Made by a program: the position numbers and the translations under genes
The notes under the pieces: generated by a model
The model's database searches: none
What the model saw: the letters and a program-made list of their open reading frames with translations, nothing else
Told to the model about the DNA's origin: nothing
Shown here: positions 14,380 to 22,050 of the stretch, in pieces
Layout of the letters: the number at the start of each line of letters is the position of its first letter
How positions within the stretch are numbered: the stretch's first letter is position 1
Origin: a virus
DNA length: 23,882 nucleotides
Virus record (IMG/VR): IMGVR_UViG_3300038954_000142
Span: 1 to 23,882 of that record
Strand: one strand, 5' to 3'

Positions 14380-14660
14380 TGGCAACAATAAACGAAAGAA
14401 TAAAAGCACATAGAAAAGCAGGTAATATACCAGCAAGTGTTAAATACATATACGATGCTTGCAATACTGCTAGATTGTTCTTAGAGGCGTACAATGATGG
14501 GGTATCTAATCCAGAGGGTATCAATGGTGAATTTAGTACTCAGGTAGATGCACTATTTAGTAGTGCAGAACTAACAGAGTTAAATATGGTACTCACTAAA
14601 GCATCTAGTCTATATACTGATTATGATACTAATCATACTTGGATAAAGAATATAACATAG
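14379..14660 (+). CDS. hypothetical helical protein
   Basis: A 93-residue mainly alpha-helical protein (INERIKAHRKAGNIPASVKYIYDACNTARLFLEAYNDG, ELTELNMVLTKASSLYTDYD), coupled to the preceding gene by a one-base overlap and 18 bases before the portal gene. No family recognised. Conserved-looking helices and operon position make it likely real; a minor structural or assembly role is inferred only from context. Confidence 0.55.
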   Translation: MATINERIKAHRKAGNIPASVKYIYDACNTARLFLEAYNDGVSNPEGINGEFSTQVDALFSSAELTELNMVLTKASSLYTDYDTNHTWIKNIT

Positions 14661-14678
14661 ATTGATTAAGGGTATAGT

Positions 14679-16079
14679 ATGTTAAAGTTATTTGACGGAT
14701 TAAAAAGTTACTTTTTTGATGACTATGGTTCACACTGGCGTACATTAACTACAGCTACAATGTCTACAGATGTATATAAACTATACGCTAGTGTACCATA
14801 CCTCTATAGAGCTATAGATATTAGAGCAAAGACAATACAAGCTATACCCTATTCTGTTTATAATGCTAAGGGTATAGACGTTACAGATAATGAAATATAC
14901 AAACAAATAATACAAAACGTTAGTGATTTACTTTACAGAACAGAAGCTGCATTATGTTTGTATGGTAGAGCATACTGGACGAAAGATGTAGAGCAGAGAG
15001 TACCTGTACCTAATTGGTTACTGCCTACATTAGTTAACCCTATGTATATCTCTGGTAAAGGTTTAACGCATTATGATTACTATGCATCTATTGATAGTGT
15101 TTATAGTGGTAAGCATATCCGCTTTAATCCTGATGAGTTAGTACGTTTCGAATACCCTTCGCTTACATCAGAAGGTTATTATGGTGTAGCCCCTGCTTAT
15201 GTAGCTAGTAACTCTGCAAGTACTTTATATGGTATAGATCGTTTTGCTAGTGGTTATTTTGATAGAGGCGCTATTAAAGCTACAGTATTGTCAGTTGAAG
15301 GAAACCCAACACAAAAGCATAAAGATGAATTAACTAATTGGTTTCAATCTATGCTTTCAGGTATACGCAATGCGTGGACAACTGCTGTATTATCTAGCAA
15401 AGTAGAGCCTGTAGTCATAGGCGCAGGTATTGAAGAGTTAAAAGATAATGATATCACAGAACGTAGAGAGAAACATATATGCGCTGCATTAGGTATACCT
15501 CACTCTCTCGTTAGTGCTGATGCTGCTAATTACTCTACTTCATTGTCTGATAGATTGAATTTTTATACGTTCACTATTATTCCAGAAGTTGAATTTTTAT
15601 TCTCTGTTATCAATGAACAGCTATTAAAACCTTATGGTTTAACTTTTGTAGTAGAACCATCACGACTAGAGGCATATCAACAAAGAGAGTTACAAAAAGC
15701 AGAAGGTCTTTCTAAACTTGTTGGTACAGATGAAAGCATAATGACTACCAATGAAGCGAGAGAGAAATTAGAGCTACCTGAGATAACAGAAGATAAACCA
15801 GATGTTAAGAAGCAACTTACTGAGGCTCTATTGAATACGGGTGCATTTAATAAGAATGAGATTAGAGAGTTCTTTGGGTTAGAACCTGTCGATACAACTC
15901 AGGATGAAAACCAGAGAGATATACGAACATACTTTAATCTTATAAAGCTAGGTACTGATGCTGGTTTACCGGCAGAGACAGTTATACAGATTATAAATAA
16001 AGAACGTGCTAGTTCAGTCTCGACTAAAGAGGTAAAGTTAAATAATTTCATTAAATCTACACGTCAATGGAGTAAGTAA
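14679..16079 (+). CDS. HK97-type portal protein
   Basis: A 466-residue protein forming the dodecameric portal at the DNA-entry vertex. Family features are the N-terminal VYKLYASVPYLYRAIDIRAKTIQAIPYSVY, the wing region LYRTEAALCLYGRAYWTK, the central GYYGVAPAYVASNSASTLYGIDRFASGYFDRGAIKATVLSVEG, and the stem/clip blocks VVIGAGIEEL and ERREKHICAALGIPHSLVSADAANYSTSLSDRLNFYTFTIIPEVEFL. The C-terminus is an acidic helical barrel region (EAREKLELPEITEDK, NKNEIREFFGLEP). A weak AGGG site precedes the start. In most related phages the portal lies between large terminase and protease; here it is far downstream, behind the tail spike. Repeat element B follows the stop. Confidence 0.9.
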   Translation: MLKLFDGLKSYFFDDYGSHWRTLTTATMSTDVYKLYASVPYLYRAIDIRAKTIQAIPYSVYNAKGIDVTDNEIYKQIIQNVSDLLYRTEAALCLYGRAYWTKDVEQRVPVPNWLLPTLVNPMYISGKGLTHYDYYASIDSVYSGKHIRFNPDELVRFEYPSLTSEGYYGVAPAYVASNSASTLYGIDRFASGYFDRGAIKATVLSVEGNPTQKHKDELTNWFQSMLSGIRNAWTTAVLSSKVEPVVIGAGIEELKDNDITERREKHICAALGIPHSLVSADAANYSTSLSDRLNFYTFTIIPEVEFLFSVINEQLLKPYGLTFVVEPSRLEAYQQRELQKAEGLSKLVGTDESIMTTNEAREKLELPEITEDKPDVKKQLTEALLNTGAFNKNEIREFFGLEPVDTTQDENQRDIRTYFNLIKLGTDAGLPAETVIQIINKERASSVSTKEVKLNNFIKSTRQWSK

Positions 16080-16086
16080 CCATAGC

Positions 16087-16225
16087 ATCGATTTTAAATA
16101 AATAGGGTATGATTTTATCCCTTTGTAATGCCCTAGATTTTTAGCTATTTTTTATATAGGGGTATAGTGTACTTCACTAGGGGTAAACTATGGGTAAGGT
16201 CTAAAATAGCAAATATAAAAAATAA
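16087..16225 (+). repeat. three-copy structured intergenic element, copy B
   Basis: This second copy has ATCGATTTTAAAT at 16087, a stem AAATAG...CTATTT leading into TTTTTT (16148-16153), then ATATAGGGG, a second stem centred on CACTAGGGGTAAACTATGGGTAAGG, and AAAATAGCAAATATAAAA. Stem bases differ from copy A while pairing potential is kept. It lies between the portal stop and the gene at 16258. The TTAGAACA that follows it also follows copy A. Confidence 0.7.
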
Positions 16226-16257
16226 TGTTAAATTTATATTAGAACAGAGAGAGTTAA

Positions 16258-16722
16258 ATGGAAGAAGATACAATAGCATTAGATACTGCGCTATCAATGT
16301 TAGCTGATAGGATAAATGAGTTAGAACAGAGACTAGAGGGTATAGCAAATAATCCTAGCATTGATCTGCCAAGTGGTATCTTAGAGCAGTATTCACAATC
16401 CAGGATTGTAGGGTATTATGTTGGTTTAGGTATTCCAGTTAAAGCAGCATTGGAGATTGTTGGTATTAGTACAGATCAGTTAGACCTAAGTTATGAGGCT
16501 GTAAATAACAATGAAGTATTTACAAACTATAGCGAGAGTATGCGAAGTCTACAAACATCACTAGAGGCATTGAAAAGTATATTTGAATATGCATCAGATG
16601 ATGACTATACTAAGAAAGATATACATACCGATGAAACAGAAGAAACCACAGAAACTAATACCGAACAAAAAGAAGATAGCAGAGAAGGTACAGAACCATC
16701 ACAAACAGATAACACTGAGTGA
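16258..16722 (+). CDS. acidic coiled-coil protein, scaffold-like candidate
   Basis: A 154-residue acidic protein. Its N-terminus (residues about 8-28, LDTALSMLADRINELEQRLEGI) is a short coiled coil. The middle contains VGLGIPVKAALEIVGIS and two further helices. The last 35 residues are low-complexity and rich in T, E and D (DETEETTETNTEQKEDSREG). AGAGAG lies upstream of the start. Position between portal and minor head proteins, high acidity and coiled coil would fit a scaffolding or portal-associated protein, but the capsid fusion already contains a delta-like domain, so that role is uncertain. The following gene starts 1 base after the stop. Confidence 0.55.
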   Translation: MEEDTIALDTALSMLADRINELEQRLEGIANNPSIDLPSGILEQYSQSRIVGYYVGLGIPVKAALEIVGISTDQLDLSYEAVNNNEVFTNYSESMRSLQTSLEALKSIFEYASDDDYTKKDIHTDETEETTETNTEQKEDSREGTEPSQTDNTE

Positions 16723-16723
16723 T

Positions 16724-17092
16724 ATGGATGAGTATGAGTTAATATTATATAGAGAGTTAGAACCATTATTTAAGAATGATACTCTAAGTGGATTAGATAC
16801 CTCTTTACGTAATGGGTTTAGATTAGTAGCAGAGAAATATATACTTAATAATACTGGTGATGAGGAATTTACAATAGAGGATGAGGTATGGAATGATTTA
16901 TATCTAGAGGCATTCTTACCCTTCTTAGATACCTATGTACCTGATGTAACAAAGACTATAAGAGAAAGTACTGATACTTCACACAATCGATTATTGAGCA
17001 TTGTTGTTACAGAGACTACACGTATTACTGCTACTACTGGTATAGCTATGCAGATGGTATATAATCACGCTATAGATATTCTCTATACATAA
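16724..17092 (+). CDS. minor head protein, N-terminal part of a MuF/SPP1 gp7-like protein
   Basis: A 122-residue helical protein starting at ATG 16724, directly after the previous stop. The same frame is open upstream to 16583, but that stretch lies inside the preceding gene and is basic low-complexity sequence, so the later start is chosen. Its C-terminal SIVVTETTRITATTGIAMQMVYNHA matches the helix that in MuF-type minor head proteins precedes the cysteine-rich domain ('V..TE.TR...A...'). That cysteine-rich domain is encoded by the next gene, so the usual single protein appears to be split. It probably binds the portal inside the head. Confidence 0.6.
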   Translation: MDEYELILYRELEPLFKNDTLSGLDTSLRNGFRLVAEKYILNNTGDEEFTIEDEVWNDLYLEAFLPFLDTYVPDVTKTIRESTDTSHNRLLSIVVTETTRITATTGIAMQMVYNHAIDILYT

Positions 17093-17104
17093 ATAGGGGT
17101 ACAT

Positions 17105-17410
17105 ATGTTAGGTGCATTGACACGAGGTATAGGCGGTATATTAGGAGCTATCAATAAAATAGGTAGCAGGATTAAAGGTAGAGTTACATCTACCACAAGT
17201 AAACCTAAAAGACGTAGGTATAAAATATCAGCTATTCGAGATAGTAAAACGTGTGCATTGTGTCAACGTATGGATGGTACAGTAGTTATTATGGATGCAA
17301 CAAATAGTGCTGAACAGATAGCTAAAATTATGAAAGATAAAGTACCTCCACTGCATATTAATTGTCGTTGCACTTTAGAAGAAACTGGTATATTTGGAGG
17401 GGTTATATAA
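17105..17410 (+). CDS. minor head protein, C-terminal MuF-like cysteine domain
   Basis: A 101-residue protein with GGGG upstream of the ATG. Its N-terminus is hydrophobic and glycine-rich (MLGALTRGIGGILGAINKIGSRIKG), followed by a very basic linker (KPKRRRYK) and the MuF signature RDSKTCALCQRMDGTV ... PPLHINCRC, with two CxxC-like pairs and the PPxHxNCRC end. In most phages this domain is fused to the helical part found here in the previous gene, 12 bases upstream. The glycine-rich amphipathic start might interact with membranes or be a processed leader, an unusual addition. Likely a virion component ejected with or attached to DNA. Confidence 0.75.
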   Translation: MLGALTRGIGGILGAINKIGSRIKGRVTSTTSKPKRRRYKISAIRDSKTCALCQRMDGTVVIMDATNSAEQIAKIMKDKVPPLHINCRCTLEETGIFGGVI

Positions 17411-17970
17411 TGGCTGTAAGAACAGGTATGGTAGATCTTGTGAATACGTTAGAACTATTAGTACAAGATACGTCTAATAACGATCTATCAGAAGATGAGT
17501 ACCAAAATATACTAGACTTACAATCGCATAGAATAATACGGCATTGTTTAGTGCCTTTAGATAAAGATGGTAAATACTGGCGTGCTAGTTGTGGATATTT
17601 TGAAAGTGATACCAGAGCACCTGAGTTAAAAGATTACGACGATAATACTCTATCGCATACGGCAGATTATAACAATGGTGTATTTATATTAGACACTCCT
17701 GATGATACAATTCAAGTCTATCTATGGGATGGTTATGTTTATAATATCTATGCCGCTGCTTATCTCGCTTGTAACTTGCTCATAGCAAAGATAAAGAATG
17801 AATATTCTATAACTGTAGCCGAAGGTAGCTTTAGTCGTTTTGATAGAGTAGAAACACTAGAGAAGTTAGGTATGATGTATTCGTCTATGTCGGATACTTT
17901 CACAGTACCTATGTCTGATTATGACTATACATCTACCATATACCAGAGGGATAACTATATAAGATGGTAA
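17410..17970 (+). CDS. putative head-tail connector/adaptor protein
   Basis: A 186-residue protein. ATG 17410 overlaps the previous stop (TAATG) and is preferred over an upstream in-frame ATG at 17362 inside the MuF-like gene. Helix-rich middle (YIYAAAYLACNLLIAKIKNEYSI) and 'FSRFDRVETLEKLGMMYSSM' fit the adaptor layer that docks under the portal; position after the minor head gene agrees. No exact family motif can be claimed. It overlaps the next gene by 7 bases. Confidence 0.55.
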   Translation: MAVRTGMVDLVNTLELLVQDTSNNDLSEDEYQNILDLQSHRIIRHCLVPLDKDGKYWRASCGYFESDTRAPELKDYDDNTLSHTADYNNGVFILDTPDDTIQVYLWDGYVYNIYAAAYLACNLLIAKIKNEYSITVAEGSFSRFDRVETLEKLGMMYSSMSDTFTVPMSDYDYTSTIYQRDNYIRW

Positions 17971-18464
17971 ATATATTATCTAGTACAGAGTTACAATCCA
18001 TATACAGCGCTGTATTAGCAAGCTATCCTACTGATGCTAAGATATACGAAAGTACTGTATCTAACCCTAATTTTAATACAGCTAACCCTAAACAAGATAC
18101 CTTTAGCTGTAGAGTGGAATACGTAGGTACACAGAGAGAGTTAAAAGAAACCACAGATACATACATATGGGTACAGACGTGGAAAGCTTTTGTACCTAAA
18201 TATGTTAATCCTGGTGTACCAACATCTGCTAATAATCCTGCTACAGGTGATTGGTTTCTAGCTTTAGGGTATAGGTTTCGAGTAGAAAGTATTGAGACAC
18301 CATATACCCATTCTTTTAGTAAAGAAGTTAACTTAAGGTGGGAAAGTGCAGATACAACGAACTATGGTACTTATATTTTTGATGGTGAAGCTCCATTTGA
18401 TGTATTGCTTACAGAGAGTTTAGAAAATATCTTAACAGAAGATGGTAACTTAATAGCGTTATAA
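17964..18464 (+). CDS. putative head closure or tail connector protein
   Basis: A 166-residue protein overlapping the previous gene by 7 bases. It has an N-terminal helix (SSTELQSIYSAVLASYPTDAKIYE) and then beta strands (FSCRVEYVG, YIWVQTWKAF, GDWFLALGYRFRVESIET), a composition common in head-closure or tail-terminator proteins. No diagnostic motif. The C-terminal 40 residues (FDVLLTESLENILTEDGNLIAL) include an LLTE(S)LENILTEDG pattern often seen at ends of phage structural proteins. Assignment rests mainly on gene order. Confidence 0.5.
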   Translation: MVNILSSTELQSIYSAVLASYPTDAKIYESTVSNPNFNTANPKQDTFSCRVEYVGTQRELKETTDTYIWVQTWKAFVPKYVNPGVPTSANNPATGDWFLALGYRFRVESIETPYTHSFSKEVNLRWESADTTNYGTYIFDGEAPFDVLLTESLENILTEDGNLIAL

Positions 18465-18486
18465 AGTTATAAAAACTAAAGTTATA

Positions 18487-18513
18487 AAGAAACTAAAGTT
18501 ACAAAGAAAGAAT
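18487..18513 (+). repeat. 27-bp direct repeat upstream of fibre gene 1
   Basis: It begins AAGAAACTAAAGTTACAAAG and continues AAAGAAT. The identical 27 bases occur at 19045-19071, and the first 20 occur inverted at 20665-20684. Each direct copy ends within 8 bases of a fibre-like gene start. Additional degenerate units (AACTAAAGTTATAAAG) precede this copy. No Shine-Dalgarno site is present in the leader. Confidence 0.85.
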
Positions 18514-18520
18514 ATAAACA

Positions 18521-19009
18521 ATGCCTAAAATATCAGAGTTAACAGACATAGGTACACTTGCATTTAATGATGAATTACCCGTACTAGATACTAGTGAAAG
18601 TATAACAAAACGCATAAACGTTAGTAATTTATTTAATCAATTTTCTGCTAGTGTTAATATTATAACAGAAATAGTACAAAGTATAGAATATAAAGATGAG
18701 GATTTATTACAATCATCAAGTGTACAGCTTGCACAACCTAACGACAGGATTATAGTTATATGGAATTTAACTAATCCTAATCAAACAACTAATACAGAAG
18801 TTTTTATTAACCCTTTAGATGATAATAGATTTTTTGTTATCTTTAACAATGATGCTACATATTCTATAGACTTTATAAAAAATGGATACACCCGAATGTA
18901 TTACAATGGAGCATTAACGACAAGTATTACTATTGCTCCACTTAAAATACTTTTTGGTATTGCGGGAAGTCCTACAGATGATAATCTTTATATACTTAAT
19001 CTTGTATAG
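18521..19009 (+). CDS. fibre-like structural protein 1
   Basis: A 162-residue protein. The N-terminal 38 residues (KISELTDIGTLAFNDELPVLDTSESITKRINVSNLF) are a module common at the N-termini of phage tail-fibre or appendage proteins, where it anchors the protein to the virion. The remainder is beta-rich (DRIIVIWNLTNPNQTTNTEVFINPL). The protein at 19076-19603 has the same N-terminal module but an unrelated C-terminal part, so the two look like variants of an exchangeable cassette. The start lacks a Shine-Dalgarno site and sits behind a 27-bp repeat. Confidence 0.65.
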   Translation: MPKISELTDIGTLAFNDELPVLDTSESITKRINVSNLFNQFSASVNIITEIVQSIEYKDEDLLQSSSVQLAQPNDRIIVIWNLTNPNQTTNTEVFINPLDDNRFFVIFNNDATYSIDFIKNGYTRMYYNGALTTSITIAPLKILFGIAGSPTDDNLYILNLV

Positions 19010-19044
19010 ATATAAACTAACATTACAAAGAAACTAACATTACA

Positions 19045-19071
19045 AAGAAACTAAAGTTACAAAGAAAGAAT
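19045..19071 (+). repeat. 27-bp direct repeat upstream of fibre gene 2
   Basis: Second exact copy of the 27-bp repeat at 18487-18513, 558 bases downstream. It is preceded by three degenerate related units (ACTAACATTACAAAGAA). Recombination between the two copies would remove or duplicate fibre gene 1 precisely, leaving an intact leader. Confidence 0.85.
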
Positions 19072-19075
19072 TATT

Positions 19076-19603
19076 ATGGCTGATAAAATATCTTCTTTCC
19101 CTGATCTGTCATCTATGGATACTGATGATACTATACCAGTAGTAGATGATAACATTGACGCTACTCGCGTTGTTAATCTTACTCAATTACTTACTTTATG
19201 GAATCCTGTATATATAGATAAGATAAATGAATTAGCTATCAAAAAAGATACTAATTATTCATACTCACCTAATATTATATCTGGTTTATCTGCTTTATTT
19301 TTTAGTGTTATAGGTATAGATCATTTAGCATCTTTTGATGAATTTAGATTGCCTGATAATACGACACAACAATTAGAAGTATATAATAGCTCTACTTTGG
19401 TATATAATTATAATGTAGTAGATGTAAGGTTTTTGTTACTGGTACACGATAAAGCGAATACAGTTAATGTTAACCTTTTGGGTACTGCTACATTCTCTGA
19501 TGGTTCTACTACTAAACCATTAACACAGTATGATATACTTTTCTTATTAGTAGATAGATCTAACAGTATATATTATCCTGTTTTTTATGTTTATACTCCA
19601 TAA
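19076..19603 (+). CDS. fibre-like structural protein 2
   Basis: A 175-residue protein with the same N-terminal anchor type as its neighbour (KISSFPDLSSMDTDDTIPVVDDNIDATRVVNLTQLL), then a different, beta-rich C-terminal region (LEVYNSSTLVYNYNVVDVRFLLLVHD, TFSDGSTTKPLTQYDILFLLVDRS). The C-terminal part probably forms a receptor-binding or trimerisation domain. It is the last gene of the structural operon and is followed by a 20-bp perfect palindrome and 1.65 kb of non-coding DNA. The start again lacks a Shine-Dalgarno site. Confidence 0.65.
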   Translation: MADKISSFPDLSSMDTDDTIPVVDDNIDATRVVNLTQLLTLWNPVYIDKINELAIKKDTNYSYSPNIISGLSALFFSVIGIDHLASFDEFRLPDNTTQQLEVYNSSTLVYNYNVVDVRFLLLVHDKANTVNVNLLGTATFSDGSTTKPLTQYDILFLLVDRSNSIYYPVFYVYTP

Positions 19604-19604
19604 G

Positions 19605-19624
19605 TAACTGTGATATCACAGTTA
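19605..19624. other. 20-bp perfect palindrome after the structural operon
   Basis: TAACTGTGATATCACAGTTA is fully self-complementary and begins 2 bases after the last fibre stop. Its core TGTGATATCACA also occurs twice at 22613-22648. It may be an operator or a hairpin; the T-poor downstream sequence argues against a simple terminator. Confidence 0.7.
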
Positions 19625-19982
19625 TACTTTAGTATTGTTTGTATACTTTAGTATTCCAGAGACTAGTGGTACACTTTGCTATTAAAAGTACTTCTGGACA
19701 CTAGCACAATCGTTCGTGTTATTTCTATCAGAAAACTTAAGTTCTTTACTTAACTACTTAACATTAGTATGTACTAACATTCCCAGATCTTTACTAACAT
19801 ACTTAACAATACATCATTAGTATACCTTAACTATGTCACATACTTCATACTTATTTACAAACATATATCTTATATATATCATTTATACTCTAACCTATTC
19901 TTTATAGATATATATCTATAAATTATAATTTACAAACATCCTATACAATTTTATATATACTAACAGTTCTTGACTAAAGTAC

Positions 19983-20013
19983 TTGACAAACATACCCCCT
20001 GGTATGGTATAAT
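19983..20013 (+). promoter_or_regulatory. promoter with palindromic operator in its spacer
   Basis: TTGACA (19983-19988) and TATAAT (20008-20013) are both perfect consensus but 19 bp apart. The spacer contains CATACC-CCCT-GGTATG (19991-20006), a perfect inverted repeat placed where a repressor, or a DNA-twisting activator of the MerR type, could act. A second TATAAT follows at 20039, after TGTCAAG (the inverse of CTTGACA). No gene follows, so any product would be an untranslated RNA or the transcript could act on replication. Confidence 0.65.
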
Positions 20014-20052
20014 AAAAATAAATGATACTGTCAAGTTTTATAATGAGAAGAC

Positions 20053-20300
<248 letters not shown>

Positions 20301-20462
20301 ATACTATACATATGTATAATATATCCCCCGGAGATAAGAGAACAAAGAGTATATAAAATATATCTTAGTATTCAATATACTTTAGTATTCTTAGTAACAT
20401 TAGTTTCTTAATTACTTTAGTCAAGTAACATATAATATAAAAAACATATTTAATAAATATAT

Positions 20463-20490
20463 GCGGCTTATAGCCGTAGGCACATGCCGC
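20463..20490. other. GC-rich hairpin island in AT desert
   Basis: GCGGC (20463-20467) pairs with GCCGC (20486-20490). Inside, CGGC-TTATA-GCCG and GGC-ACAT-GCC can form two small competing hairpins. It stands out sharply against hundreds of bases of A/T-only sequence, suggesting selection for the structure. Confidence 0.6.
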
Positions 20491-20664
20491 GTATATAATT
20501 TATAACTTATAAATATACATATATACTCTTTGTTCTTTAATTCTTTAGTCAATTAACTTATAATATATTCCTCTTACTTATATCTTCTTTGTAACTTCAC
20601 TCATATACTTAACAATAGTATATACTTATACAATACATATATAAGCATATACTATTGTTAGTAT

Positions 20665-20684
20665 CTTTGTAACTTTAGTTTCTT
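20665..20684 (-). repeat. inverted copy of the fibre-leader repeat
   Basis: CTTTGTAACTTTAGTTTCTT is the exact reverse complement of the first 20 bases of the repeats at 18487 and 19045. Several degenerate versions surround it. With the direct copies it brackets fibre gene 2 as inverted repeats, so inversion is conceivable. The region could also be a graveyard of lost cassettes. Confidence 0.75.
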
Positions 20685-21022
20685 CACTCAATTACTTCAC
20701 AATGTTTGTAACTTAAGTTCTTTACTCCACTAACTTATAATCCCCCAGAGTATTCTTAGTAACTTCACTCAACAATCTCTTTGTAACTTTATAACTTTAG
20801 TCAACAATGTAAGTATAAACCTAAACTTAAGTAGATTGGTTAAGTATACCCCTAAACTTAAGTTGTTAACTTAAGAACTTAAGAATGAGTACTACACATA
20901 CGAACAAGTGTACGACCAAACTATAAAGTATAAACAATATATATAAAGTATATACCTATACCTCATCAGTCTCTTAGTCTCTCTGTTACTACGTAAACTG
21001 GAATACACACACTCTATCTACA

Positions 21023-21160
21023 ATCGATTTTTAAATATCAGGGTATAAATATAGGTGATTACAAAGGGGTAGAAAATAAGGTATTTTTTATATAAGGGGT
21101 AAGTAGTATTCACTAGGGGTACAGGTAGGGTAGATGGTACAGAGACAAATATAAAAAATA
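21023..21160 (+). repeat. three-copy structured intergenic element, copy C
   Basis: This third copy has ATCGATTTTTAAA at 21023, a stem AAATATC...GGTATTT leading into TTTTTT (21084-21089), ATATAAGGGGTAAGT, CACTAGGGGTACAGGTAGGGTAGA and AAATATAAAAAAT. It lies in the convergent gap, in the same orientation as the other two and opposite to the nearest gene. A minus-strand frame over it (up to 21209) is a by-product of this structure. Confidence 0.7.
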
Positions 21161-21258
21161 TATACGCACATATATATATATATATATATATACGTATATA
21201 TTCTAACATCTTAGTTATTGAGTAAAATACCCAGTAAGATACGAACGAAATAACGTAG

Positions 21259-22050
21259 TTATTGAGTGAAGTATCCCTTCTGTTCTATACCTTTTTTCAG
21301 AACAATATTATAAACTTCACCAAACTTATACTTATAAATATCATCGATAGGATACCCGACAGATAGCTTACTATCTTCTTTTCTCTGCTTTAATGCTGCA
21401 AAAGATACCAGACCATTACGTATATCTGTACCCCCTATTTCTTTAGCTTTCCAGTTCTGTGCAATAAGCCAGATAAAAGCATTAAACTTTCTACCTTGTT
21501 GGGATATATCTAGGACATAGTTTTTAATATGTATATCCTGACGTAATAAAGAAGTATACTCATCTATGACAATTAACATATCGATAGTATGTCCCTTAGA
21601 TAAGTTAGTAGATACTGAATAGAGGTACTTTTTAATTTCATCTATATCAGATAGTATCTTGCAGGGAATACCTAACTTTTCCACACGTTTACCTAAAGAT
21701 TGGTTATCAGGGTAATGTATATCACAAATAGTAATGGGATATAAATGTACTTGTTTCAATAGGTAGGTAACGTAAGTAGATTTACCACTACCTGAGATAC
21801 CAGATATACCCATTGAATGTATATCGTGTATATCCACGTGTATATTATCTTGTATATATATACTTGTATCAATTGGTTTTGATTGTTCTTTCATACGTAT
21901 ATACTTATCATATAATGTTTGTCGATATTTAAAAATAAAAAATACACTCGCAATCACTAAGATAACGAGTGTACCAGTAATAAACCCATAATAAATATAT
22001 ATACCCATAGACATAATGACAGATAGTAATATTAGTTCATTCTCTTTCAT
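21259..22050 (-). CDS. membrane-anchored FtsK/HerA-type ATPase
   Basis: The protein has 263 residues when read from ATG 22050; a TTG at 22071 is an alternative. Two hydrophobic segments (about 5-22 and 24-41) anchor it in the inner membrane with the ATPase in the cytoplasm. P-loop domain: Walker A GISGSGKST (84-92), Walker B IDMLIVIDEYTSLL (D163, E164), and the FtsK-type block QQGRKFNAFIWLIAQNWKAKEIGGTDIRNGLVSFAALKQRKEDSKLSVG (about 184-232, cf. 'GRA.GIHLILATQ'). No gamma DNA-reading domain is seen. Candidate roles are DNA translocation or partition in a plasmid-like state, conjugation-like transfer, or a Zot-like assembly function. Its start overlaps the small membrane peptide gene, implying coupling. 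Confidence 0.75.
   Translation of the reverse strand: MKENELILLSVIMSMGIYIYYGFITGTLVILVIASVFFIFKYRQTLYDKYIRMKEQSKPIDTSIYIQDNIHVDIHDIHSMGISGISGSGKSTYVTYLLKQVHLYPITICDIHYPDNQSLGKRVEKLGIPCKILSDIDEIKKYLYSVSTNLSKGHTIDMLIVIDEYTSLLRQDIHIKNYVLDISQQGRKFNAFIWLIAQNWKAKEIGGTDIRNGLVSFAALKQRKEDSKLSVGYPIDDIYKYKFGEVYNIVLKKGIEQKGYFTQ

Noticed and set aside
16145-16348. Minus-strand open frame over element B, with a partial match (PLV..T.PLYKK) to a frame over element C
   Set aside because: The match follows from DNA-level conservation of the repeat element; the frame runs into the coding region of the gene at 16258 on the other strand and has no ribosome site.
16583-16723. Upstream extension of the minor head gene
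   Set aside because: It overlaps the acidic C-terminal coding region of the previous gene out of frame and gives basic low-complexity sequence; ATG 16724 directly after the stop is better.
21018-21209. Minus-strand open frame in the non-coding gap
   Set aside because: Mostly translated TATATA repeat and element C; low-complexity I/Y content and no start signal.
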